Assembly: GCA_016711105.1 (NCBI GenBank)
Contig: JADJTO010000019.1
Location: 1 to 44,516 of the forward strand
Length of the DNA stretch: 44,516 bases
DNA from: Micropruina sp.
GTDB lineage: Bacteria; Actinomycetota; Actinomycetes; Propionibacteriales; Propionibacteriaceae
Reading direction: 5' to 3'
Shown here: piece after piece, positions 8,715 to 16,204 of the stretch
Position numbering within the stretch: position 1 is the stretch's first letter
Layout: every line of letters begins with the position of its first letter
Translations under genes and position numbers: made by a program
Notes under the pieces: model-generated
Database searches by the model: none
What the model saw: only the letters and a program-made list of their open reading frames with translations
What the model was told of the DNA's origin: nothing

Positions 8715-8957
8715 TCAGCCGACACGGGGAGCCAGGAGTTCCTTGACCTGGCGCGCGGTCGGGACTCGCCCGGAGAGGACGACCTGCTCATCGACCACCA
8801 GGCCGGGAGTGCGCATGATGCCATAGGCGGCGATCTCGGCGTAGTCGGTGACCTTCTCGAAGGTTGCGTCGATGCCGAGTTCGGAGGCGGCCTGCTTGGC
8901 TACCTTCTCCAGGTTGACGCAGTTGGCGCACCCCGGTCCGAGGACCTTGATCTTCAT
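8715..8957 (-). CDS. small thioredoxin-like redox protein (MTH895/TM0996 type)
   Basis: An 80-residue thioredoxin-fold protein that starts at ATG 8957 behind an AGAGAGAAGC purine stretch. It reads KIKVLGPGCANCVNLEKVA, so the active site is CxxC (CANC, about residues 10-13), and it has the cis-proline segment MRTPGLVVDE. Such proteins are common beside ArsP/UPF permeases and ArsC and are likely electron donors for arsenate reduction or permease partners. It sits between the permease and arsC genes. Confidence 0.88.
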   Translation of the reverse strand: MKIKVLGPGCANCVNLEKVAKQAASELGIDATFEKVTDYAEIAAYGIMRTPGLVVDEQVVLSGRVPTARQVKELLAPRVG

Positions 8958-8980
8958 TTGCTGCTTCTCTCTTCCGATTG

Positions 8981-10033
8981 CTAAAGGACGGCGTTGAACA
9001 GGTAGCCCACGGCGATGATGCCCAGGGCGGTGACCGAGACGAAGATGGCGATCAGCTTGGGCTTGAGCACCCGGCGCAGCAGGATCAACTCGGGCAGGCT
9101 GAGCGCGACCGTCGCCATCATGAATGCCAGCAAGGTGCCCATCGGCAAGCCCTTGGTGTGCAGGGCCTCGACCAGCGGCAGAATCCCGGCGGCGTTCGAG
9201 TACAGCGGAACCCCGACCAGGACGGCGATCAGGACGGCGAACGGATTGTCGGCGCCGGCATAGGTGGCGAAGAAGTCTTCGGGCGCCCACCCGTGGATGA
9301 CCGCACCGAGGCCGATCCCGACCAACAGATAGGGCCAGATCTTGCGCAGGATCGAGCTCACCTCTTCGATGCCCATCTGGATCCGGTCGTCCCAGGTCAG
9401 GTCGGTGGTGGAGTCGATCACCTGGCCCCGCAGCTTGGTCTCAAAGACGAACGGCTCCACGAAGCGCTCAAGTTTCAGCCGTCCGATGATGTAGCCGGCC
9501 ACGATCGCGATCACCAAGCCGGCACCCACGTACATCAGGGTCGGGCCGACTCCGAACAGGCCGAGCAGCAGGGCGATGGCGACCTCATTCACCAGCGGGC
9601 TGGCGATCAGGAAGCTCATCGTCACGCCGAGCGGGATCCCGGAGGCCACGAAGCCGATGAAGGCCGGCACCGCGCTGCAGGAGCAGAACGGCGTCACCAC
9701 GCCCAGCCCAGCGGCCAGGACGTTGCCGACGCCTTCCCGCTTGCCGCCCAGCAGTGCGCGGGTTCGTTCCACGCTCATGAACGACCGCAGCACAGTGACC
9801 AGGAAGATGATGCCGGCCAGCAGCAGCACGATCTTCACTGTGTCGTAGAGGAAGAAGTGCACCCCGCTGCCGAGCCGACCGGAGAGGTCGAGGCCGATCA
9901 CCGAACCGACCAGCCAATCCCAGAACGGCTGGTTGACCAGGTACAACACCCACCAGAGCACGGCCGCGAGCGCCAGCCCTCCCCACCGCTGGAGGGACTT
10001 GCGGCGGGCGCCTGGGGTAGCGGTCGTGGTCAT
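8981..10033 (-). CDS. ArsP-type permease (PF03773 family)
   Basis: A 350-residue membrane protein with about eight to ten membrane segments. The motif VVTPFCSCSAVPAFIGFV with paired cysteines and ASPLVNEVAI are hallmarks of the DUF318/ArsP permease family, whose characterised members export trivalent organoarsenicals. The second half repeats the signature as GVPLYSNAAGILPLVEAL. The ATG overlaps the stop of the upstream arsR gene by 4 bases (ATGA), giving coupled expression. Arsenic export is inferred from the arsR and arsC neighbours; the exact substrate (methylarsenite or arsenite) is not decided by sequence. Confidence 0.88.
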   Translation of the reverse strand: MTTTATPGARRKSLQRWGGLALAAVLWWVLYLVNQPFWDWLVGSVIGLDLSGRLGSGVHFFLYDTVKIVLLLAGIIFLVTVLRSFMSVERTRALLGGKREGVGNVLAAGLGVVTPFCSCSAVPAFIGFVASGIPLGVTMSFLIASPLVNEVAIALLLGLFGVGPTLMYVGAGLVIAIVAGYIIGRLKLERFVEPFVFETKLRGQVIDSTTDLTWDDRIQMGIEEVSSILRKIWPYLLVGIGLGAVIHGWAPEDFFATYAGADNPFAVLIAVLVGVPLYSNAAGILPLVEALHTKGLPMGTLLAFMMATVALSLPELILLRRVLKPKLIAIFVSVTALGIIAVGYLFNAVL

Positions 10034-10347
10034 CGGACGACCACGAGCTGGCGAGCGACTAGTGCGGGATCGGGTAGGGCTGCGTGGAGCCGCTGCAGGG
10101 CGCCGTCCGCCAAGGAGTAGTCGATCCAGCGACCGCGGCGCGTGCCCTCGATCAGACCGGCTTCGCGCAGCACCTTGAGGTGGTAGCTGAGCAGGTTGCC
10201 GGGGATCGGTGGCTCCGGTTGAAGGTCACACACGCAGCGAGTTTGGCCGGCGATGGAGTGGAGCAACTGCAGGCGGACGGGATCCGCGACAGCGGCGAGG
10301 ACGGCAGCCGCCGCGGCGACCGATTCAACATTTCTTGAATCAATCAT
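10030..10347 (-). CDS. ArsR-family metalloregulator
   Basis: A 105-residue winged-helix repressor that starts at ATG 10347. The HTH core reads LLHSIAGQTRCVCDLQP and then LLSYHLKVLREAGLIEGTRRGRW. The CVCDL motif at the start of the recognition helix is the classical As(III)-binding CVCDL site. It heads the operon arsR-arsP-thioredoxin-arsC (10347 down to 8279) and is expected to repress it until arsenite binds. Two operator-like dyads overlap its own first codons (10322-10354), suggesting autoregulation. Confidence 0.92.
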   Translation of the reverse strand: MIDSRNVESVAAAAAVLAAVADPVRLQLLHSIAGQTRCVCDLQPEPPIPGNLLSYHLKVLREAGLIEGTRRGRWIDYSLADGALQRLHAALPDPALVARQLVVVR

Positions 10348-10354
10348 GTTTGAA
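10322..10354. promoter_or_regulatory. overlapping ArsR operator-like dyads across the arsR start codon
   Basis: GATTCAA (10322-10328) and TTGAATC (10335-10341) form a perfect 7-bp dyad with a 6-base spacer. A second dyad, ATCAA-N6-TTGAA (10339-10354), overlaps it. Both follow the TTCAA-N6-TTGAA pattern expected for ArsR-type repressors. They lie on and just inside the arsR start (ATG 10347). Confidence 0.6.
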
Positions 10355-10517
10355 GCATTGTCCTGGACCAGGCCTGCTGTCAACTCCCCCAGACCGCTGC
10401 CGGGCCGCCCGGGCGACCTCCGCGAGGACCGGGCGCGTGCGGGCCTTCACGGCCTTGCCGACGAGGTCAGGCGATGTCGAGGCGATGTGCCGAGGCCCGG
10501 ATCGGCGGGTGACGGAT

Positions 10518-10563
10518 AACGAGTGAGTTTCACCACCGAGTTCGGTGGTGAAACTCACTCGTT
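10518..10563. terminator. 22-bp perfect stem-loop terminator
   Basis: The arms at 10518-10539 and 10542-10563 are perfectly complementary over 22 bp with a 2-base GT centre. The structure is 39 bases past the end of the arsR-arsC fusion gene (stop at 10602) and before arsR, so it should end the fusion transcript. No T-run follows. Confidence 0.75.
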
Positions 10564-10601
10564 GTTGGGCTTTCGGACAAGACTCGGCCGGGAACCTGCC
10601 T

Positions 10602-11255
10602 CTAGAAGCTGGCGGCCAGCCGCGTGATCCGGCCGGTGATGTCGTCGTAGGCCTGCTCGAAGCCGCTCCGGCTGGCGGTCACGGCCGGGTCGGCGATGGA
10701 CCAGTGCACCTCAGGCGCGTCGAGCTCTTCATAGGCACGGTCACAAACAGCGATGACCAGCTCCTCGCCGGTGAGCACATCGCTGGCCAGCCGAGGTCGG
10801 GCCCGGGTCAGGTCGAGCCCGTGTCGCCGTCCGACACGCACCGCGCCGGGATGGACGCGGGTCGCCGGGTGAGTGCCCCCGGAGACCACCGGGATGTCGC
10901 TGATCGACCTCCAGTAGGACTCGGCCAGTTGAGAGCGGGCGGAGTTGTGCGAACAGATGAAGGCAACCTTGGCCGGGCGTTCGAGGCGTCCGGCGCCGAC
11001 GATGTCGTTGCAGGCCTGGGTGCGGACGACGTAGCTGCGGCGAGCATCACCCTCGGATCGTCGGCGGGTGACGAGTCCGGCCGCCTCGAGGACCCGCAGG
11101 TGGTGAGCGATCAGGTTGGTCGAGATGCCGAGGTGGTCACCCAACTCCCCCGAGGCGAGGTCGGCGTTGGCCAACAGGTCGATGATCGCCAAGCGGGAGG
11201 GGTCGCCGAGCGCGAAGTACCTGCGCGCCCTGGCTTCGAGCTCGGCGGTTGACAT
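10602..11255 (-). CDS. ArsR-ArsC fusion: HTH regulator with LMW-phosphatase domain
   Basis: A 217-residue two-domain protein. Residues 1 to about 85 are an ArsR-type winged helix (ARRYFALGDPSRLAIIDLLA and LIAHHLRVLEAAGLVTRRR), without the CVC metal motif. From about residue 95 there is an LMW tyrosine phosphatase/arsenate reductase domain: VAFICSHNSARSQLAESYW with CX5R intact, the SGGTHPA segment and the IADP acid. Such fusions are known in actinobacteria. It starts at ATG 11255 behind GGAGGT. It is divergent from arsC at 11339 across a spacer with a TTGAGTCAA palindrome, so it may both regulate and reduce. Confidence 0.9.
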   Translation of the reverse strand: MSTAELEARARRYFALGDPSRLAIIDLLANADLASGELGDHLGISTNLIAHHLRVLEAAGLVTRRRSEGDARRSYVVRTQACNDIVGAGRLERPAKVAFICSHNSARSQLAESYWRSISDIPVVSGGTHPATRVHPGAVRVGRRHGLDLTRARPRLASDVLTGEELVIAVCDRAYEELDAPEVHWSIADPAVTASRSGFEQAYDDITGRITRLAASF

Positions 11256-11276
11256 GCAGACTTACCTCCACGAAAG

Positions 11277-11298
11277 TTGAGTCAATAGTACTTGTGCT
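11277..11298. promoter_or_regulatory. palindrome in the divergent arsRC/arsC promoter
   Basis: TTGAGTCAA (11277-11285) is a perfect palindrome with a central G, followed by the imperfect dyad TAGTAC-TT-GTGCTA. They sit in the 83-bp spacer between the divergent arsR-arsC fusion and arsC genes, where an ArsR-type operator is expected. Confidence 0.4.
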
Positions 11299-11338
11299 AA
11301 CGGCTGGGCAGCCAGCCGACGATCAAGGAGTCCCGACA

Positions 11339-11743
11339 ATGAGCAAACCCACCGTCCTCTTCGTGTGCATCCACAACGCCGGCCGCTCCCAGATGGCAGC
11401 CGGCTACCTGCGGTACCTCGGCCAGGGACGGATCGAGGTGCTGTCAGCCGGATCCGCCCCGGGGAAGTCGATCAACCCGGTCGCCGTCCAGGCCATGGCA
11501 GAAGAGGGCATCGACATCGCCGGTGAGCAGCCGAAGATCCTCACCGACGACGCGGTGAAGACCTCCGATGTGGTGATCACGATGGGCTGCGGCGACACCT
11601 GCCCGTTCTACCCGGGCAAGCGCTACGAGGACTGGGTGCTGGACGACCCGGCCGGGCAGGGCATCGAGTCCGTCCGCCCGATCCGCGACGAGATCCGCCG
11701 CCGGGTGGAAACCTTGATCACCGAACTGGTTCCGGCCGGCTAG
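11339..11743 (+). CDS. arsC: arsenate reductase ArsC, LMW-phosphatase type
   Basis: A 134-residue arsenate reductase that reduces arsenate to arsenite in the cytoplasm. It begins KPTVLFVCIHNAGRSQMAAGYL, so the nucleophilic cysteine sits in an intact CX5R (CIHNAGR). It has SAGSAPG, the MGCGDTCPFYPGKRYEDW segment with cysteines that relay electrons in the thioredoxin/mycothiol-linked class, and LDDPAGQ with the general acid. It starts at ATG 11339 behind AAGGAG. It is divergent from the ArsR-ArsC fusion, its likely regulator. Confidence 0.93.
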   Translation: MSKPTVLFVCIHNAGRSQMAAGYLRYLGQGRIEVLSAGSAPGKSINPVAVQAMAEEGIDIAGEQPKILTDDAVKTSDVVITMGCGDTCPFYPGKRYEDWVLDDPAGQGIESVRPIRDEIRRRVETLITELVPAG

Positions 11744-11800
11744 GCCTGGCCCCGCTCATCCATCGTCGTTACCAAGCGAGGGGTCCGACGAGCCTCCAAA

Positions 11801-11837
11801 CTGTGGACAACCGCCGCGGCCGGAAAGTTATCCACAG
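11801..11837. promoter_or_regulatory. pair of perfect DnaA-box sequences in inverted orientation
   Basis: TGTGGACAA (11802-11810, the complement of TTGTCCACA) and TTATCCACA (11828-11836) both match actinobacterial DnaA boxes. They are arranged as an inverted repeat, 10 of 11 bases matching over CTGTGGACAAC / GTTATCCACAG, with 15 bases between the arms. They lie about 50 bp upstream of the DUF2695 gene. No replication genes are nearby, so this is not the chromosomal origin. Confidence 0.5.
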
Positions 11838-11887
11838 ACTCCGGCGGAAGCGCCGAGATTGTCAGGGCCGGGTCCGAAGCTGATTTC

Positions 11888-12811
11888 ATGACCTTCTCAG
11901 AGACGTTCACCGGACGGGAGGACCGCGAGCGCGTCCTCACCGACATCCTGCGCCAGGGCCGTGCGGTTCCCGGCAATACCCTCATTGCTCACGTCGACCG
12001 CGCCACGCTGACGGTGCTCGCCGTGCGGCGGCTGCCCACGCCGGTTCCGGTCTTGGACGCCTGCTCGTGCTTCACGGCCGAGTCGATCCAACGCTTGCGC
12101 GCCGCGCTGCTCACGCTGGCGCAGGATTTCGCACCGGCACGTACTGCAACCAATACCAGGCGCCGCGACGTGACCGGCGAGCTGATCACCGTCGTCTGCC
12201 GCCTAGGCGAGGCTGAGGTCACCGACGAGGACGAGCAGTTCTTCTGGGGATGGCGCATCAGCGATCACCCCGCCCCGGCGATCGACTGCGACGTGTATAT
12301 GGTCACTCCGAGTGGCTGGGCGAGCCTGGCCGGGGACTGGTCAGGCACCCAGCCTGCGTTGCCCGCGAGCGACCCCACGGGGGAAGAGAACCGTGCCGTT
12401 CAGCAGGCCAGTGCCGTTCAGGAGGCCGAGCAGATCCTGACCGACGCCTCGCTGGCTCTGCTGACCCCCCGCTCGCACGAGTGCCTGCTCTGCTACGTGC
12501 ATCGCATGCTGCTGGAGTTCGGCTGCGACGGTCGGCTGCGTTTTGCGGCCCACTTCCGCGATACCCGTGCGCCGCGAGCCACCGCGATGGAGCGCCGGCT
12601 GGGAGAAGTACATGGCTTGTGTGATTGCGGGATCTTCCGGAACGGCTACGACCTCCGGCCCGAGCACTGCATCCCCGAGGTGGTCCACGAGACCGACGGC
12701 GTCACCTACGTCGAGGAGTATCGCTGGCCCACTCCCCTCCCCGCGTGCTTAGGGGTACGTTCCGGTTCCACCCAGGGCTGCCGGTTGTGGTGGCGGCGTC
12801 TGCACTGGTGA
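11888..12811 (+). CDS. hypothetical protein with C-terminal DUF2695-like region
   Basis: A 307-residue soluble protein. The N-terminal 150 residues are unrecognised. From about residue 185 it resembles DUF2695: HECLLCYVHRMLLEFGCDG, and later LGEVHGLCDCGIFRNGY, with conserved cysteines that may bind metal. The C-terminal CLGVRSGSTQGC adds two cysteines. No function is known for the family. The ATG is preceded only by weak purines; a DnaA-box pair lies upstream. Its TGA overlaps a possible GTG start of a 51-residue membrane protein. Confidence 0.7.
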   Translation: MTFSETFTGREDRERVLTDILRQGRAVPGNTLIAHVDRATLTVLAVRRLPTPVPVLDACSCFTAESIQRLRAALLTLAQDFAPARTATNTRRRDVTGELITVVCRLGEAEVTDEDEQFFWGWRISDHPAPAIDCDVYMVTPSGWASLAGDWSGTQPALPASDPTGEENRAVQQASAVQEAEQILTDASLALLTPRSHECLLCYVHRMLLEFGCDGRLRFAAHFRDTRAPRATAMERRLGEVHGLCDCGIFRNGYDLRPEHCIPEVVHETDGVTYVEEYRWPTPLPACLGVRSGSTQGCRLWWRRLHW

Positions 12812-12963
12812 TCGAGCGCCGGATCCTGCCGAAGCTCATGGTTTCGGAGTCAGGGGGCGCGAGCATCACCGGGTCGGATTCGTGGGTGACGTATCTGCTG
12901 CCCGGCATCCTCATCGTCGCGTACGGCTTCGCCCTGGCTGCCTACCGCCGCAAGATCTCCTGA
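12808..12963 (+). CDS. possible 51-residue single-span membrane protein
   Basis: GTG 12808 overlaps the stop of the DUF2695 gene (GTGA). The product is 51 residues: a basic start (IERRILPK), a Ser/Gly linker, one hydrophobic span (VTYLLPGILIVAYGFALAAY) and a basic RRK end, giving a short membrane anchor. The same frame stays open upstream within the preceding gene, so it could instead be the last piece of a lost transporter. No family is recognised. Confidence 0.4.
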   Translation: MIERRILPKLMVSESGGASITGSDSWVTYLLPGILIVAYGFALAAYRRKIS

Positions 12964-12973
12964 TCGGGCTCAG

Positions 12974-13654
12974 CTAGAAGCTGCCGCGGGACCACACGTT
13001 GCCCGACTGCGCCACCAGTTCGACGCTGGCGGGCGGGTCCCCGCTGATCGGCACCAACCACGATCCGGACGCCGTTCCCGAGCCGTACTCATCGGTGAGG
13101 GTCCAACTGCCGCCGCTCACGCGTCCGCCGTCGCTGCCCACGAGGAGGCACTCGTAGCTGGCGCCGACCCTGCCGCTGGTGACGTTCAGCACCAGGTAGC
13201 TGCGTCCGTTCAGGGTGGCGAGCCCGGCAGAACCAACGGCTTGGCCAGCGCTGGTGAGGAGCTGGGTCGCGACGGGTGGGTGGCTGACGGCGGTGCTGGG
13301 CGGGCGGCTCATCCACCCGGACACGGCGAGAGTGCCGCCCACTCCGAGGAGCAGGCCGAGCAGCACGGCCGCGGCGATCGAGAGCCACGGCGTCCGACGG
13401 GGACGTGGGGCGGTCGCAGCGGCGGTCGATCCCGAGCCCATCGCGGCCAACACCCGTCCGGAGAAACCGGCTGGTGGAGCCACCGAGGGCGTGGTGGCCA
13501 GAGCTTGCTGCAGTCCGTCCGCGATCTCGGCGTAGTCGGCGCGGCAGGCCGAGCAGCCGACCAGGTGTGCGCTGAGCTGTTCCTGTTCCGGCGAGCTCAG
13601 CTCGCCCAGCGCCAGGGCGGTCAGCTGATCCGGATCGGGATGCCGGTCAGTCAT
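12974..13654 (-). CDS. zinc-finger anti-sigma factor
   Basis: A 226-residue single-span membrane protein. Residues 1-45 are an anti-sigma zinc-binding domain with HLVGCSACRADY (HxxxCxxC). A membrane segment lies at about residues 92-112 (LSIAAAVLLGLLLGVGGTLAV), and the C-terminal 110 residues face outside. That outer domain resembles RskA-type sensor domains (GRSYLVLNVT, GSWLVPISGDPP). It should hold the ECF sigma factor encoded immediately upstream, whose stop overlaps this start by 8 bases, until an external signal triggers release or proteolysis. Confidence 0.92.
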   Translation of the reverse strand: MTDRHPDPDQLTALALGELSSPEQEQLSAHLVGCSACRADYAEIADGLQQALATTPSVAPPAGFSGRVLAAMGSGSTAAATAPRPRRTPWLSIAAAVLLGLLLGVGGTLAVSGWMSRPPSTAVSHPPVATQLLTSAGQAVGSAGLATLNGRSYLVLNVTSGRVGASYECLLVGSDGGRVSGGSWTLTDEYGSGTASGSWLVPISGDPPASVELVAQSGNVWSRGSF

Positions 13655-14221
13655 GTTCCGCCTCCATTGCCAGCCGCATCCGGCGTAGCCCGGTGCGGAT
13701 CCTTGTCTTCGCCGTGCCCAACGGAATGTCCTCGTGCTCAGCGACCTCTGACGCGGTCAGCCCGCCGATCACCGCCAGAACGACGGCGCGGGCCTGATCC
13801 GGCGGCAGTTGGGCGAGCCGCTGCGCCGCCGCCATCGTCTCCACCCGACCGCCGACCCCCTCCGGTGCGGCCCCAGCCAGGGCGGTGGCGATCAGCAGTT
13901 CGAGCTGCCCGGCTTCGACCGGCGCGATTCGCCGGGCCCTGATCGCGTCAATGGCGAGGTTGCGGGTGATGGTCAAGAGCCAGGTGAGCACCGAACCACG
14001 TCGGGGGTCGTAGCTCGCGGCTGCCCGCCAGGCTCTGAGGAAGGCCTCCTGGGCAATGTCTTCTGCCAGCGCGCGGTCGTGGGTCATCGTGACCGCCAAG
14101 CCGAAAACCGGCCCCTGGAAACGGCGGACGAAGGCGACAGCGGCCGTCTCGTCGTTGACCGCGAGGGGGCGCTGATCAGAGCAGCGTCCGGGGCGCGGTC
14201 GGCCAACGAGAACAGGCTCAC
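13647..14221 (-). CDS. ECF-type RNA polymerase sigma factor (apparent frameshift in region 2)
   Basis: Region 2 reads LAEDIAQEAFLRAWR and LTITRNLAIDAIRARR; region 4 reads LPPDQARAVVLAVIGGLTASEVAEHEDIPLGTAKTRIRTGLRRMR. This frame has no start codon before region 2.1. The proper N-terminus (SLFSLADRAPDAALISA from GTG 14221, then DETAAVAFVRRFQGPVFGLA) is split by a missing base in a run of five G on the plus strand (14165-14169). Repaired, the protein has 191 residues. GTG 14221 lies 7 bases after a -10-like CGTATC, so the mRNA is probably leaderless. It is co-transcribed with its anti-sigma. Confidence 0.88.
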
Positions 14222-14228
14222 ACCAGGA

Positions 14229-14294
14229 GATACGGCTGAGGTCGCGGAAAGGATTGCGCCGGTCCGCAATCTATTCCGCCACCTCAGCCGTATC
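14229..14294. promoter_or_regulatory. 66-bp near-palindrome carrying two identical outward ECF-type promoters
   Basis: Reading outward, the two 30-base halves (14265-14294 plus strand; 14258-14229 minus strand) agree at 27 of 30 positions. Each half holds GCAATC, a 17-base spacer and CGTATC, which fits ECF -35 and -10 elements. Toward the sigma gene, the -10 ends 7 bases before GTG 14221. Toward the lipoprotein gene, it ends 34 bases before ATG 14329, leaving room for AAGGAGAG. Both operons are therefore probably driven by the same sigma factor. Confidence 0.7.
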
Positions 14295-14328
14295 ACTGGC
14301 AGGACCACCCAACCTGAAGGAGAGTCCC

Positions 14329-14856
14329 ATGCTTACACGATCCCGGATCGCGCTGGCGGTTGCGCCGGCCTTCTGCCTCGCCTTGCTCAGTGCCTGCGCG
14401 GCACCTTCGTCCGCCCCGGCAAGCGCGCCCGCACCCGCGACCAGCGCGGCGAGCTCGGCGCCCGCGTCCAGTTCTGCCAGCGCGTCCGTCCCGGCGGCGG
14501 CTGACGCGGCCACCCTCGCCCTGAAGATGGCGGACAGCAAACTCGGCTCGATCCTGGTGGACGGCAAGGGCATGACCCTCTACATGTTCACCAAGGACAG
14601 CGCCAACACCAGCGCCTGCACCGGCGGATGCCTGGTCGCGTGGCCGCCACTGATCGGCAAACCCACCATGGGCGCCGGGGTCGACGACTCCAAGCTCGGC
14701 TCGTTCACCCGTGCGGACGGCAGCACGCAGGCCACGTACAACGGCTGGCCCTTGTACTACTGGAAAGACGACGCCAAGGCCGGTGACGTCACCGGCCAGA
14801 ACGTCAACGCCGTCTGGTTCGTGCTGGACGCCGACGGCGATCCGGTGAAGAAGTAG
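14329..14856 (+). CDS. secreted lipoprotein with COG4315-type repeats
   Basis: A 175-residue lipoprotein. The signal peptide ends in LLSACA with the lipobox cysteine near residue 22, followed by an Ala/Ser/Pro-rich linker to about residue 60. Two copies of the COG4315 motif (aromatic-x-aromatic-xxD) follow: LTLYMFTKD...GGCLVAWPPL and YNGWPLYYWKDD, both of unknown function. The start ATG 14329 is behind AAGGAGAG. It is divergent from the ECF sigma gene and probably under its control, and it is followed after 2 bases by a DUF2231 membrane protein, a common pairing in actinobacteria. It is likely a surface redox or stress protein. Confidence 0.9.
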   Translation: MLTRSRIALAVAPAFCLALLSACAAPSSAPASAPAPATSAASSAPASSSASASVPAAADAATLALKMADSKLGSILVDGKGMTLYMFTKDSANTSACTGGCLVAWPPLIGKPTMGAGVDDSKLGSFTRADGSTQATYNGWPLYYWKDDAKAGDVTGQNVNAVWFVLDADGDPVKK

Positions 14857-14858
14857 CC

Positions 14859-15287
14859 GTGGACGTGTTCGGGCTACCGCTGCATCCGCTGGTGGTGCAT
14901 GCGGCGGTGGTGCTGGTGCCGCTGGCAGCGCTCGGCGCGCTGCTGGTGGTGGCCTTCGCGCGGGTCCGCGAGCGCTACGGCTGGCTGGTGGTCGCCTTCG
15001 CGGTGGCCGCCGGGGCGTCGGCGATTGTGGCGCGGTTGTCGGGTGAGGCGCTGGCGGCGCAGCGCGGCCTTGGCGCCCTGGTCGTGAGCCATCGAACCTG
15101 GGGCGAACTGACCGTGTACCCGGCGGTTGCGCTCGCCCTGCTGCTGCCGGTCGGCCTGCTGCTGCAGCGCCGGTCGAGGACCGGATGGCGGGTGGTGGCC
15201 GGGTTGAGTGTGCTGGCGGCCGTCGCCGGGCTCGTCCTGATCGGGCTCACCGGGCACAGCGGGGCGGTCGCGGTCTGGGGCAGTTGA
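14859..15287 (+). CDS. DUF2231 membrane protein
   Basis: A 142-residue membrane protein with four hydrophobic segments. It begins VFGLPLHPLVVHAAVVLVPLAAL, which contains the LHP and VH pair typical of DUF2231. A second histidine motif, SHRTWGE, occurs mid-protein; these histidines may bind heme or metal. The start is GTG 14859, two bases after the lipoprotein stop, in the operon probably driven by the ECF promoter. Biochemical function is unknown. Confidence 0.85.
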   Translation: MDVFGLPLHPLVVHAAVVLVPLAALGALLVVAFARVRERYGWLVVAFAVAAGASAIVARLSGEALAAQRGLGALVVSHRTWGELTVYPAVALALLLPVGLLLQRRSRTGWRVVAGLSVLAAVAGLVLIGLTGHSGAVAVWGS

Positions 15288-15435
15288 CTCCTCAGCTAAC
15301 GGGTGCAAACCTCAGCGCCGGGAGATTTGTGCGGTGGTGCGACCCAGTAGTTCACTCAGGTGATCTCCCCAGCGGGGCGCCGGTCACACGATGCGCGACC
15401 GACTCCCCCGCCCTCCGTCGAGGAGAACTACACGG

Positions 15436-15855
15436 CTAGCCGACGGCACGCCTGATCAGGTCGGCCACCCGCGCCTCAACCTGGTCATTCCACTCCACGA
15501 CCGCGAACGCCGTCGGCCACATGGCGCCGTCATCGAGCTGCGCCACGTCCTGGAAACCGATGTGGCCGTAACGCGTCTTGAACTTGCCGGCGAACTGGAA
15601 GAACAGCATCACCTTGCCGTCCTTGACGTAGGCGGGGAAGCCGTACCACGTCCGGCAGGTCAGCTCGGGAAACTCCCGCGTGACCAGGGCGTGCAGACCT
15701 TGCGCGATCGGCGCATCATGGTCATCCATGCCGGCGATCGCCGCGAGCACCTCGGCTTCGCCGTTCTTGCCCGCTTGCGAGCGCTTGCGCTCCGCGGCCA
15801 ACTGCTTTACCGCAGCCTTCTCCTCAGCGGAGAGCCCGCCACCTGTGTTTGCCAT
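15436..15855 (-). CDS. DUF1801 (YdhG-like) protein
   Basis: A 139-residue soluble protein that starts at ATG 15855. A charged, Lys/Ala-rich N-terminal helix (LSAEEKAAVKQLAAERKR) precedes a DUF1801 domain: PELTCRTWYGFPAYVKDGKVMLFFQ and YGHIGFQDVAQLDDG. The family has a YdhG-type alpha/beta fold and no proven function. It stands alone between convergent and divergent neighbours. Confidence 0.8.
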   Translation of the reverse strand: MANTGGGLSAEEKAAVKQLAAERKRSQAGKNGEAEVLAAIAGMDDHDAPIAQGLHALVTREFPELTCRTWYGFPAYVKDGKVMLFFQFAGKFKTRYGHIGFQDVAQLDDGAMWPTAFAVVEWNDQVEARVADLIRRAVG

Positions 15856-15978
15856 GCGGCGAGCATGGCACGTCACCGCTCCGCGAGCCAGGTTGGGGAG
15901 GCCTGACAAACCGGTCCGGCGCACCTAGCAGCCAGCCCTTCGTCGACCCGCAGGCCCACTCCGCCCGCAAAAGAGGCA

Positions 15979-16006
15979 CTTCGCCCGCGTCATAACGCGG
16001 GCGAAG
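15979..16006. terminator. stem-loop with an alternative pairing partner
   Basis: CTTCGCCCGCG (15979-15989) pairs perfectly with CGCGGGCGAAG (15996-16006) across a 6-base loop. A further copy, GCGGGCGAAGTG (16017-16028), can pair with CACTTCGCCCGC (15977-15988) instead. This lies in the 349-base gap before the flavin-reductase-like gene. It may be a terminator or an attenuator-like switch. Confidence 0.45.
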
Positions 16007-16204
16007 AGAGCACGAAGCGGGCGAAGTGGCCCCAGAACGGCCCGGGCCAGGAGCGCGACTGCCGGGAGAGGTCAGCCCGCGGCGCGAGTGAAGGCGCGTT
16101 CGTTGGGTGGGCATTCAGGAAGAGTCGGCCCGAAAGCCTCACCCCGCCCGGACGAGCTCAGGACGTCCGGCCCGCGAACCCGGCTCACGTGACACAATCT
16201 CGCC

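Noticed and set aside
8978..10120. 380-residue plus-strand frame
   Set aside because: It is antisense to the ArsP permease and arsR; extreme His/Gln/Asp/Gly content and no motif.
11801..11837. replication origin
   Set aside because: Only two boxes are present, with no AT-rich unwinding region and no dnaA, dnaN or parAB genes nearby.
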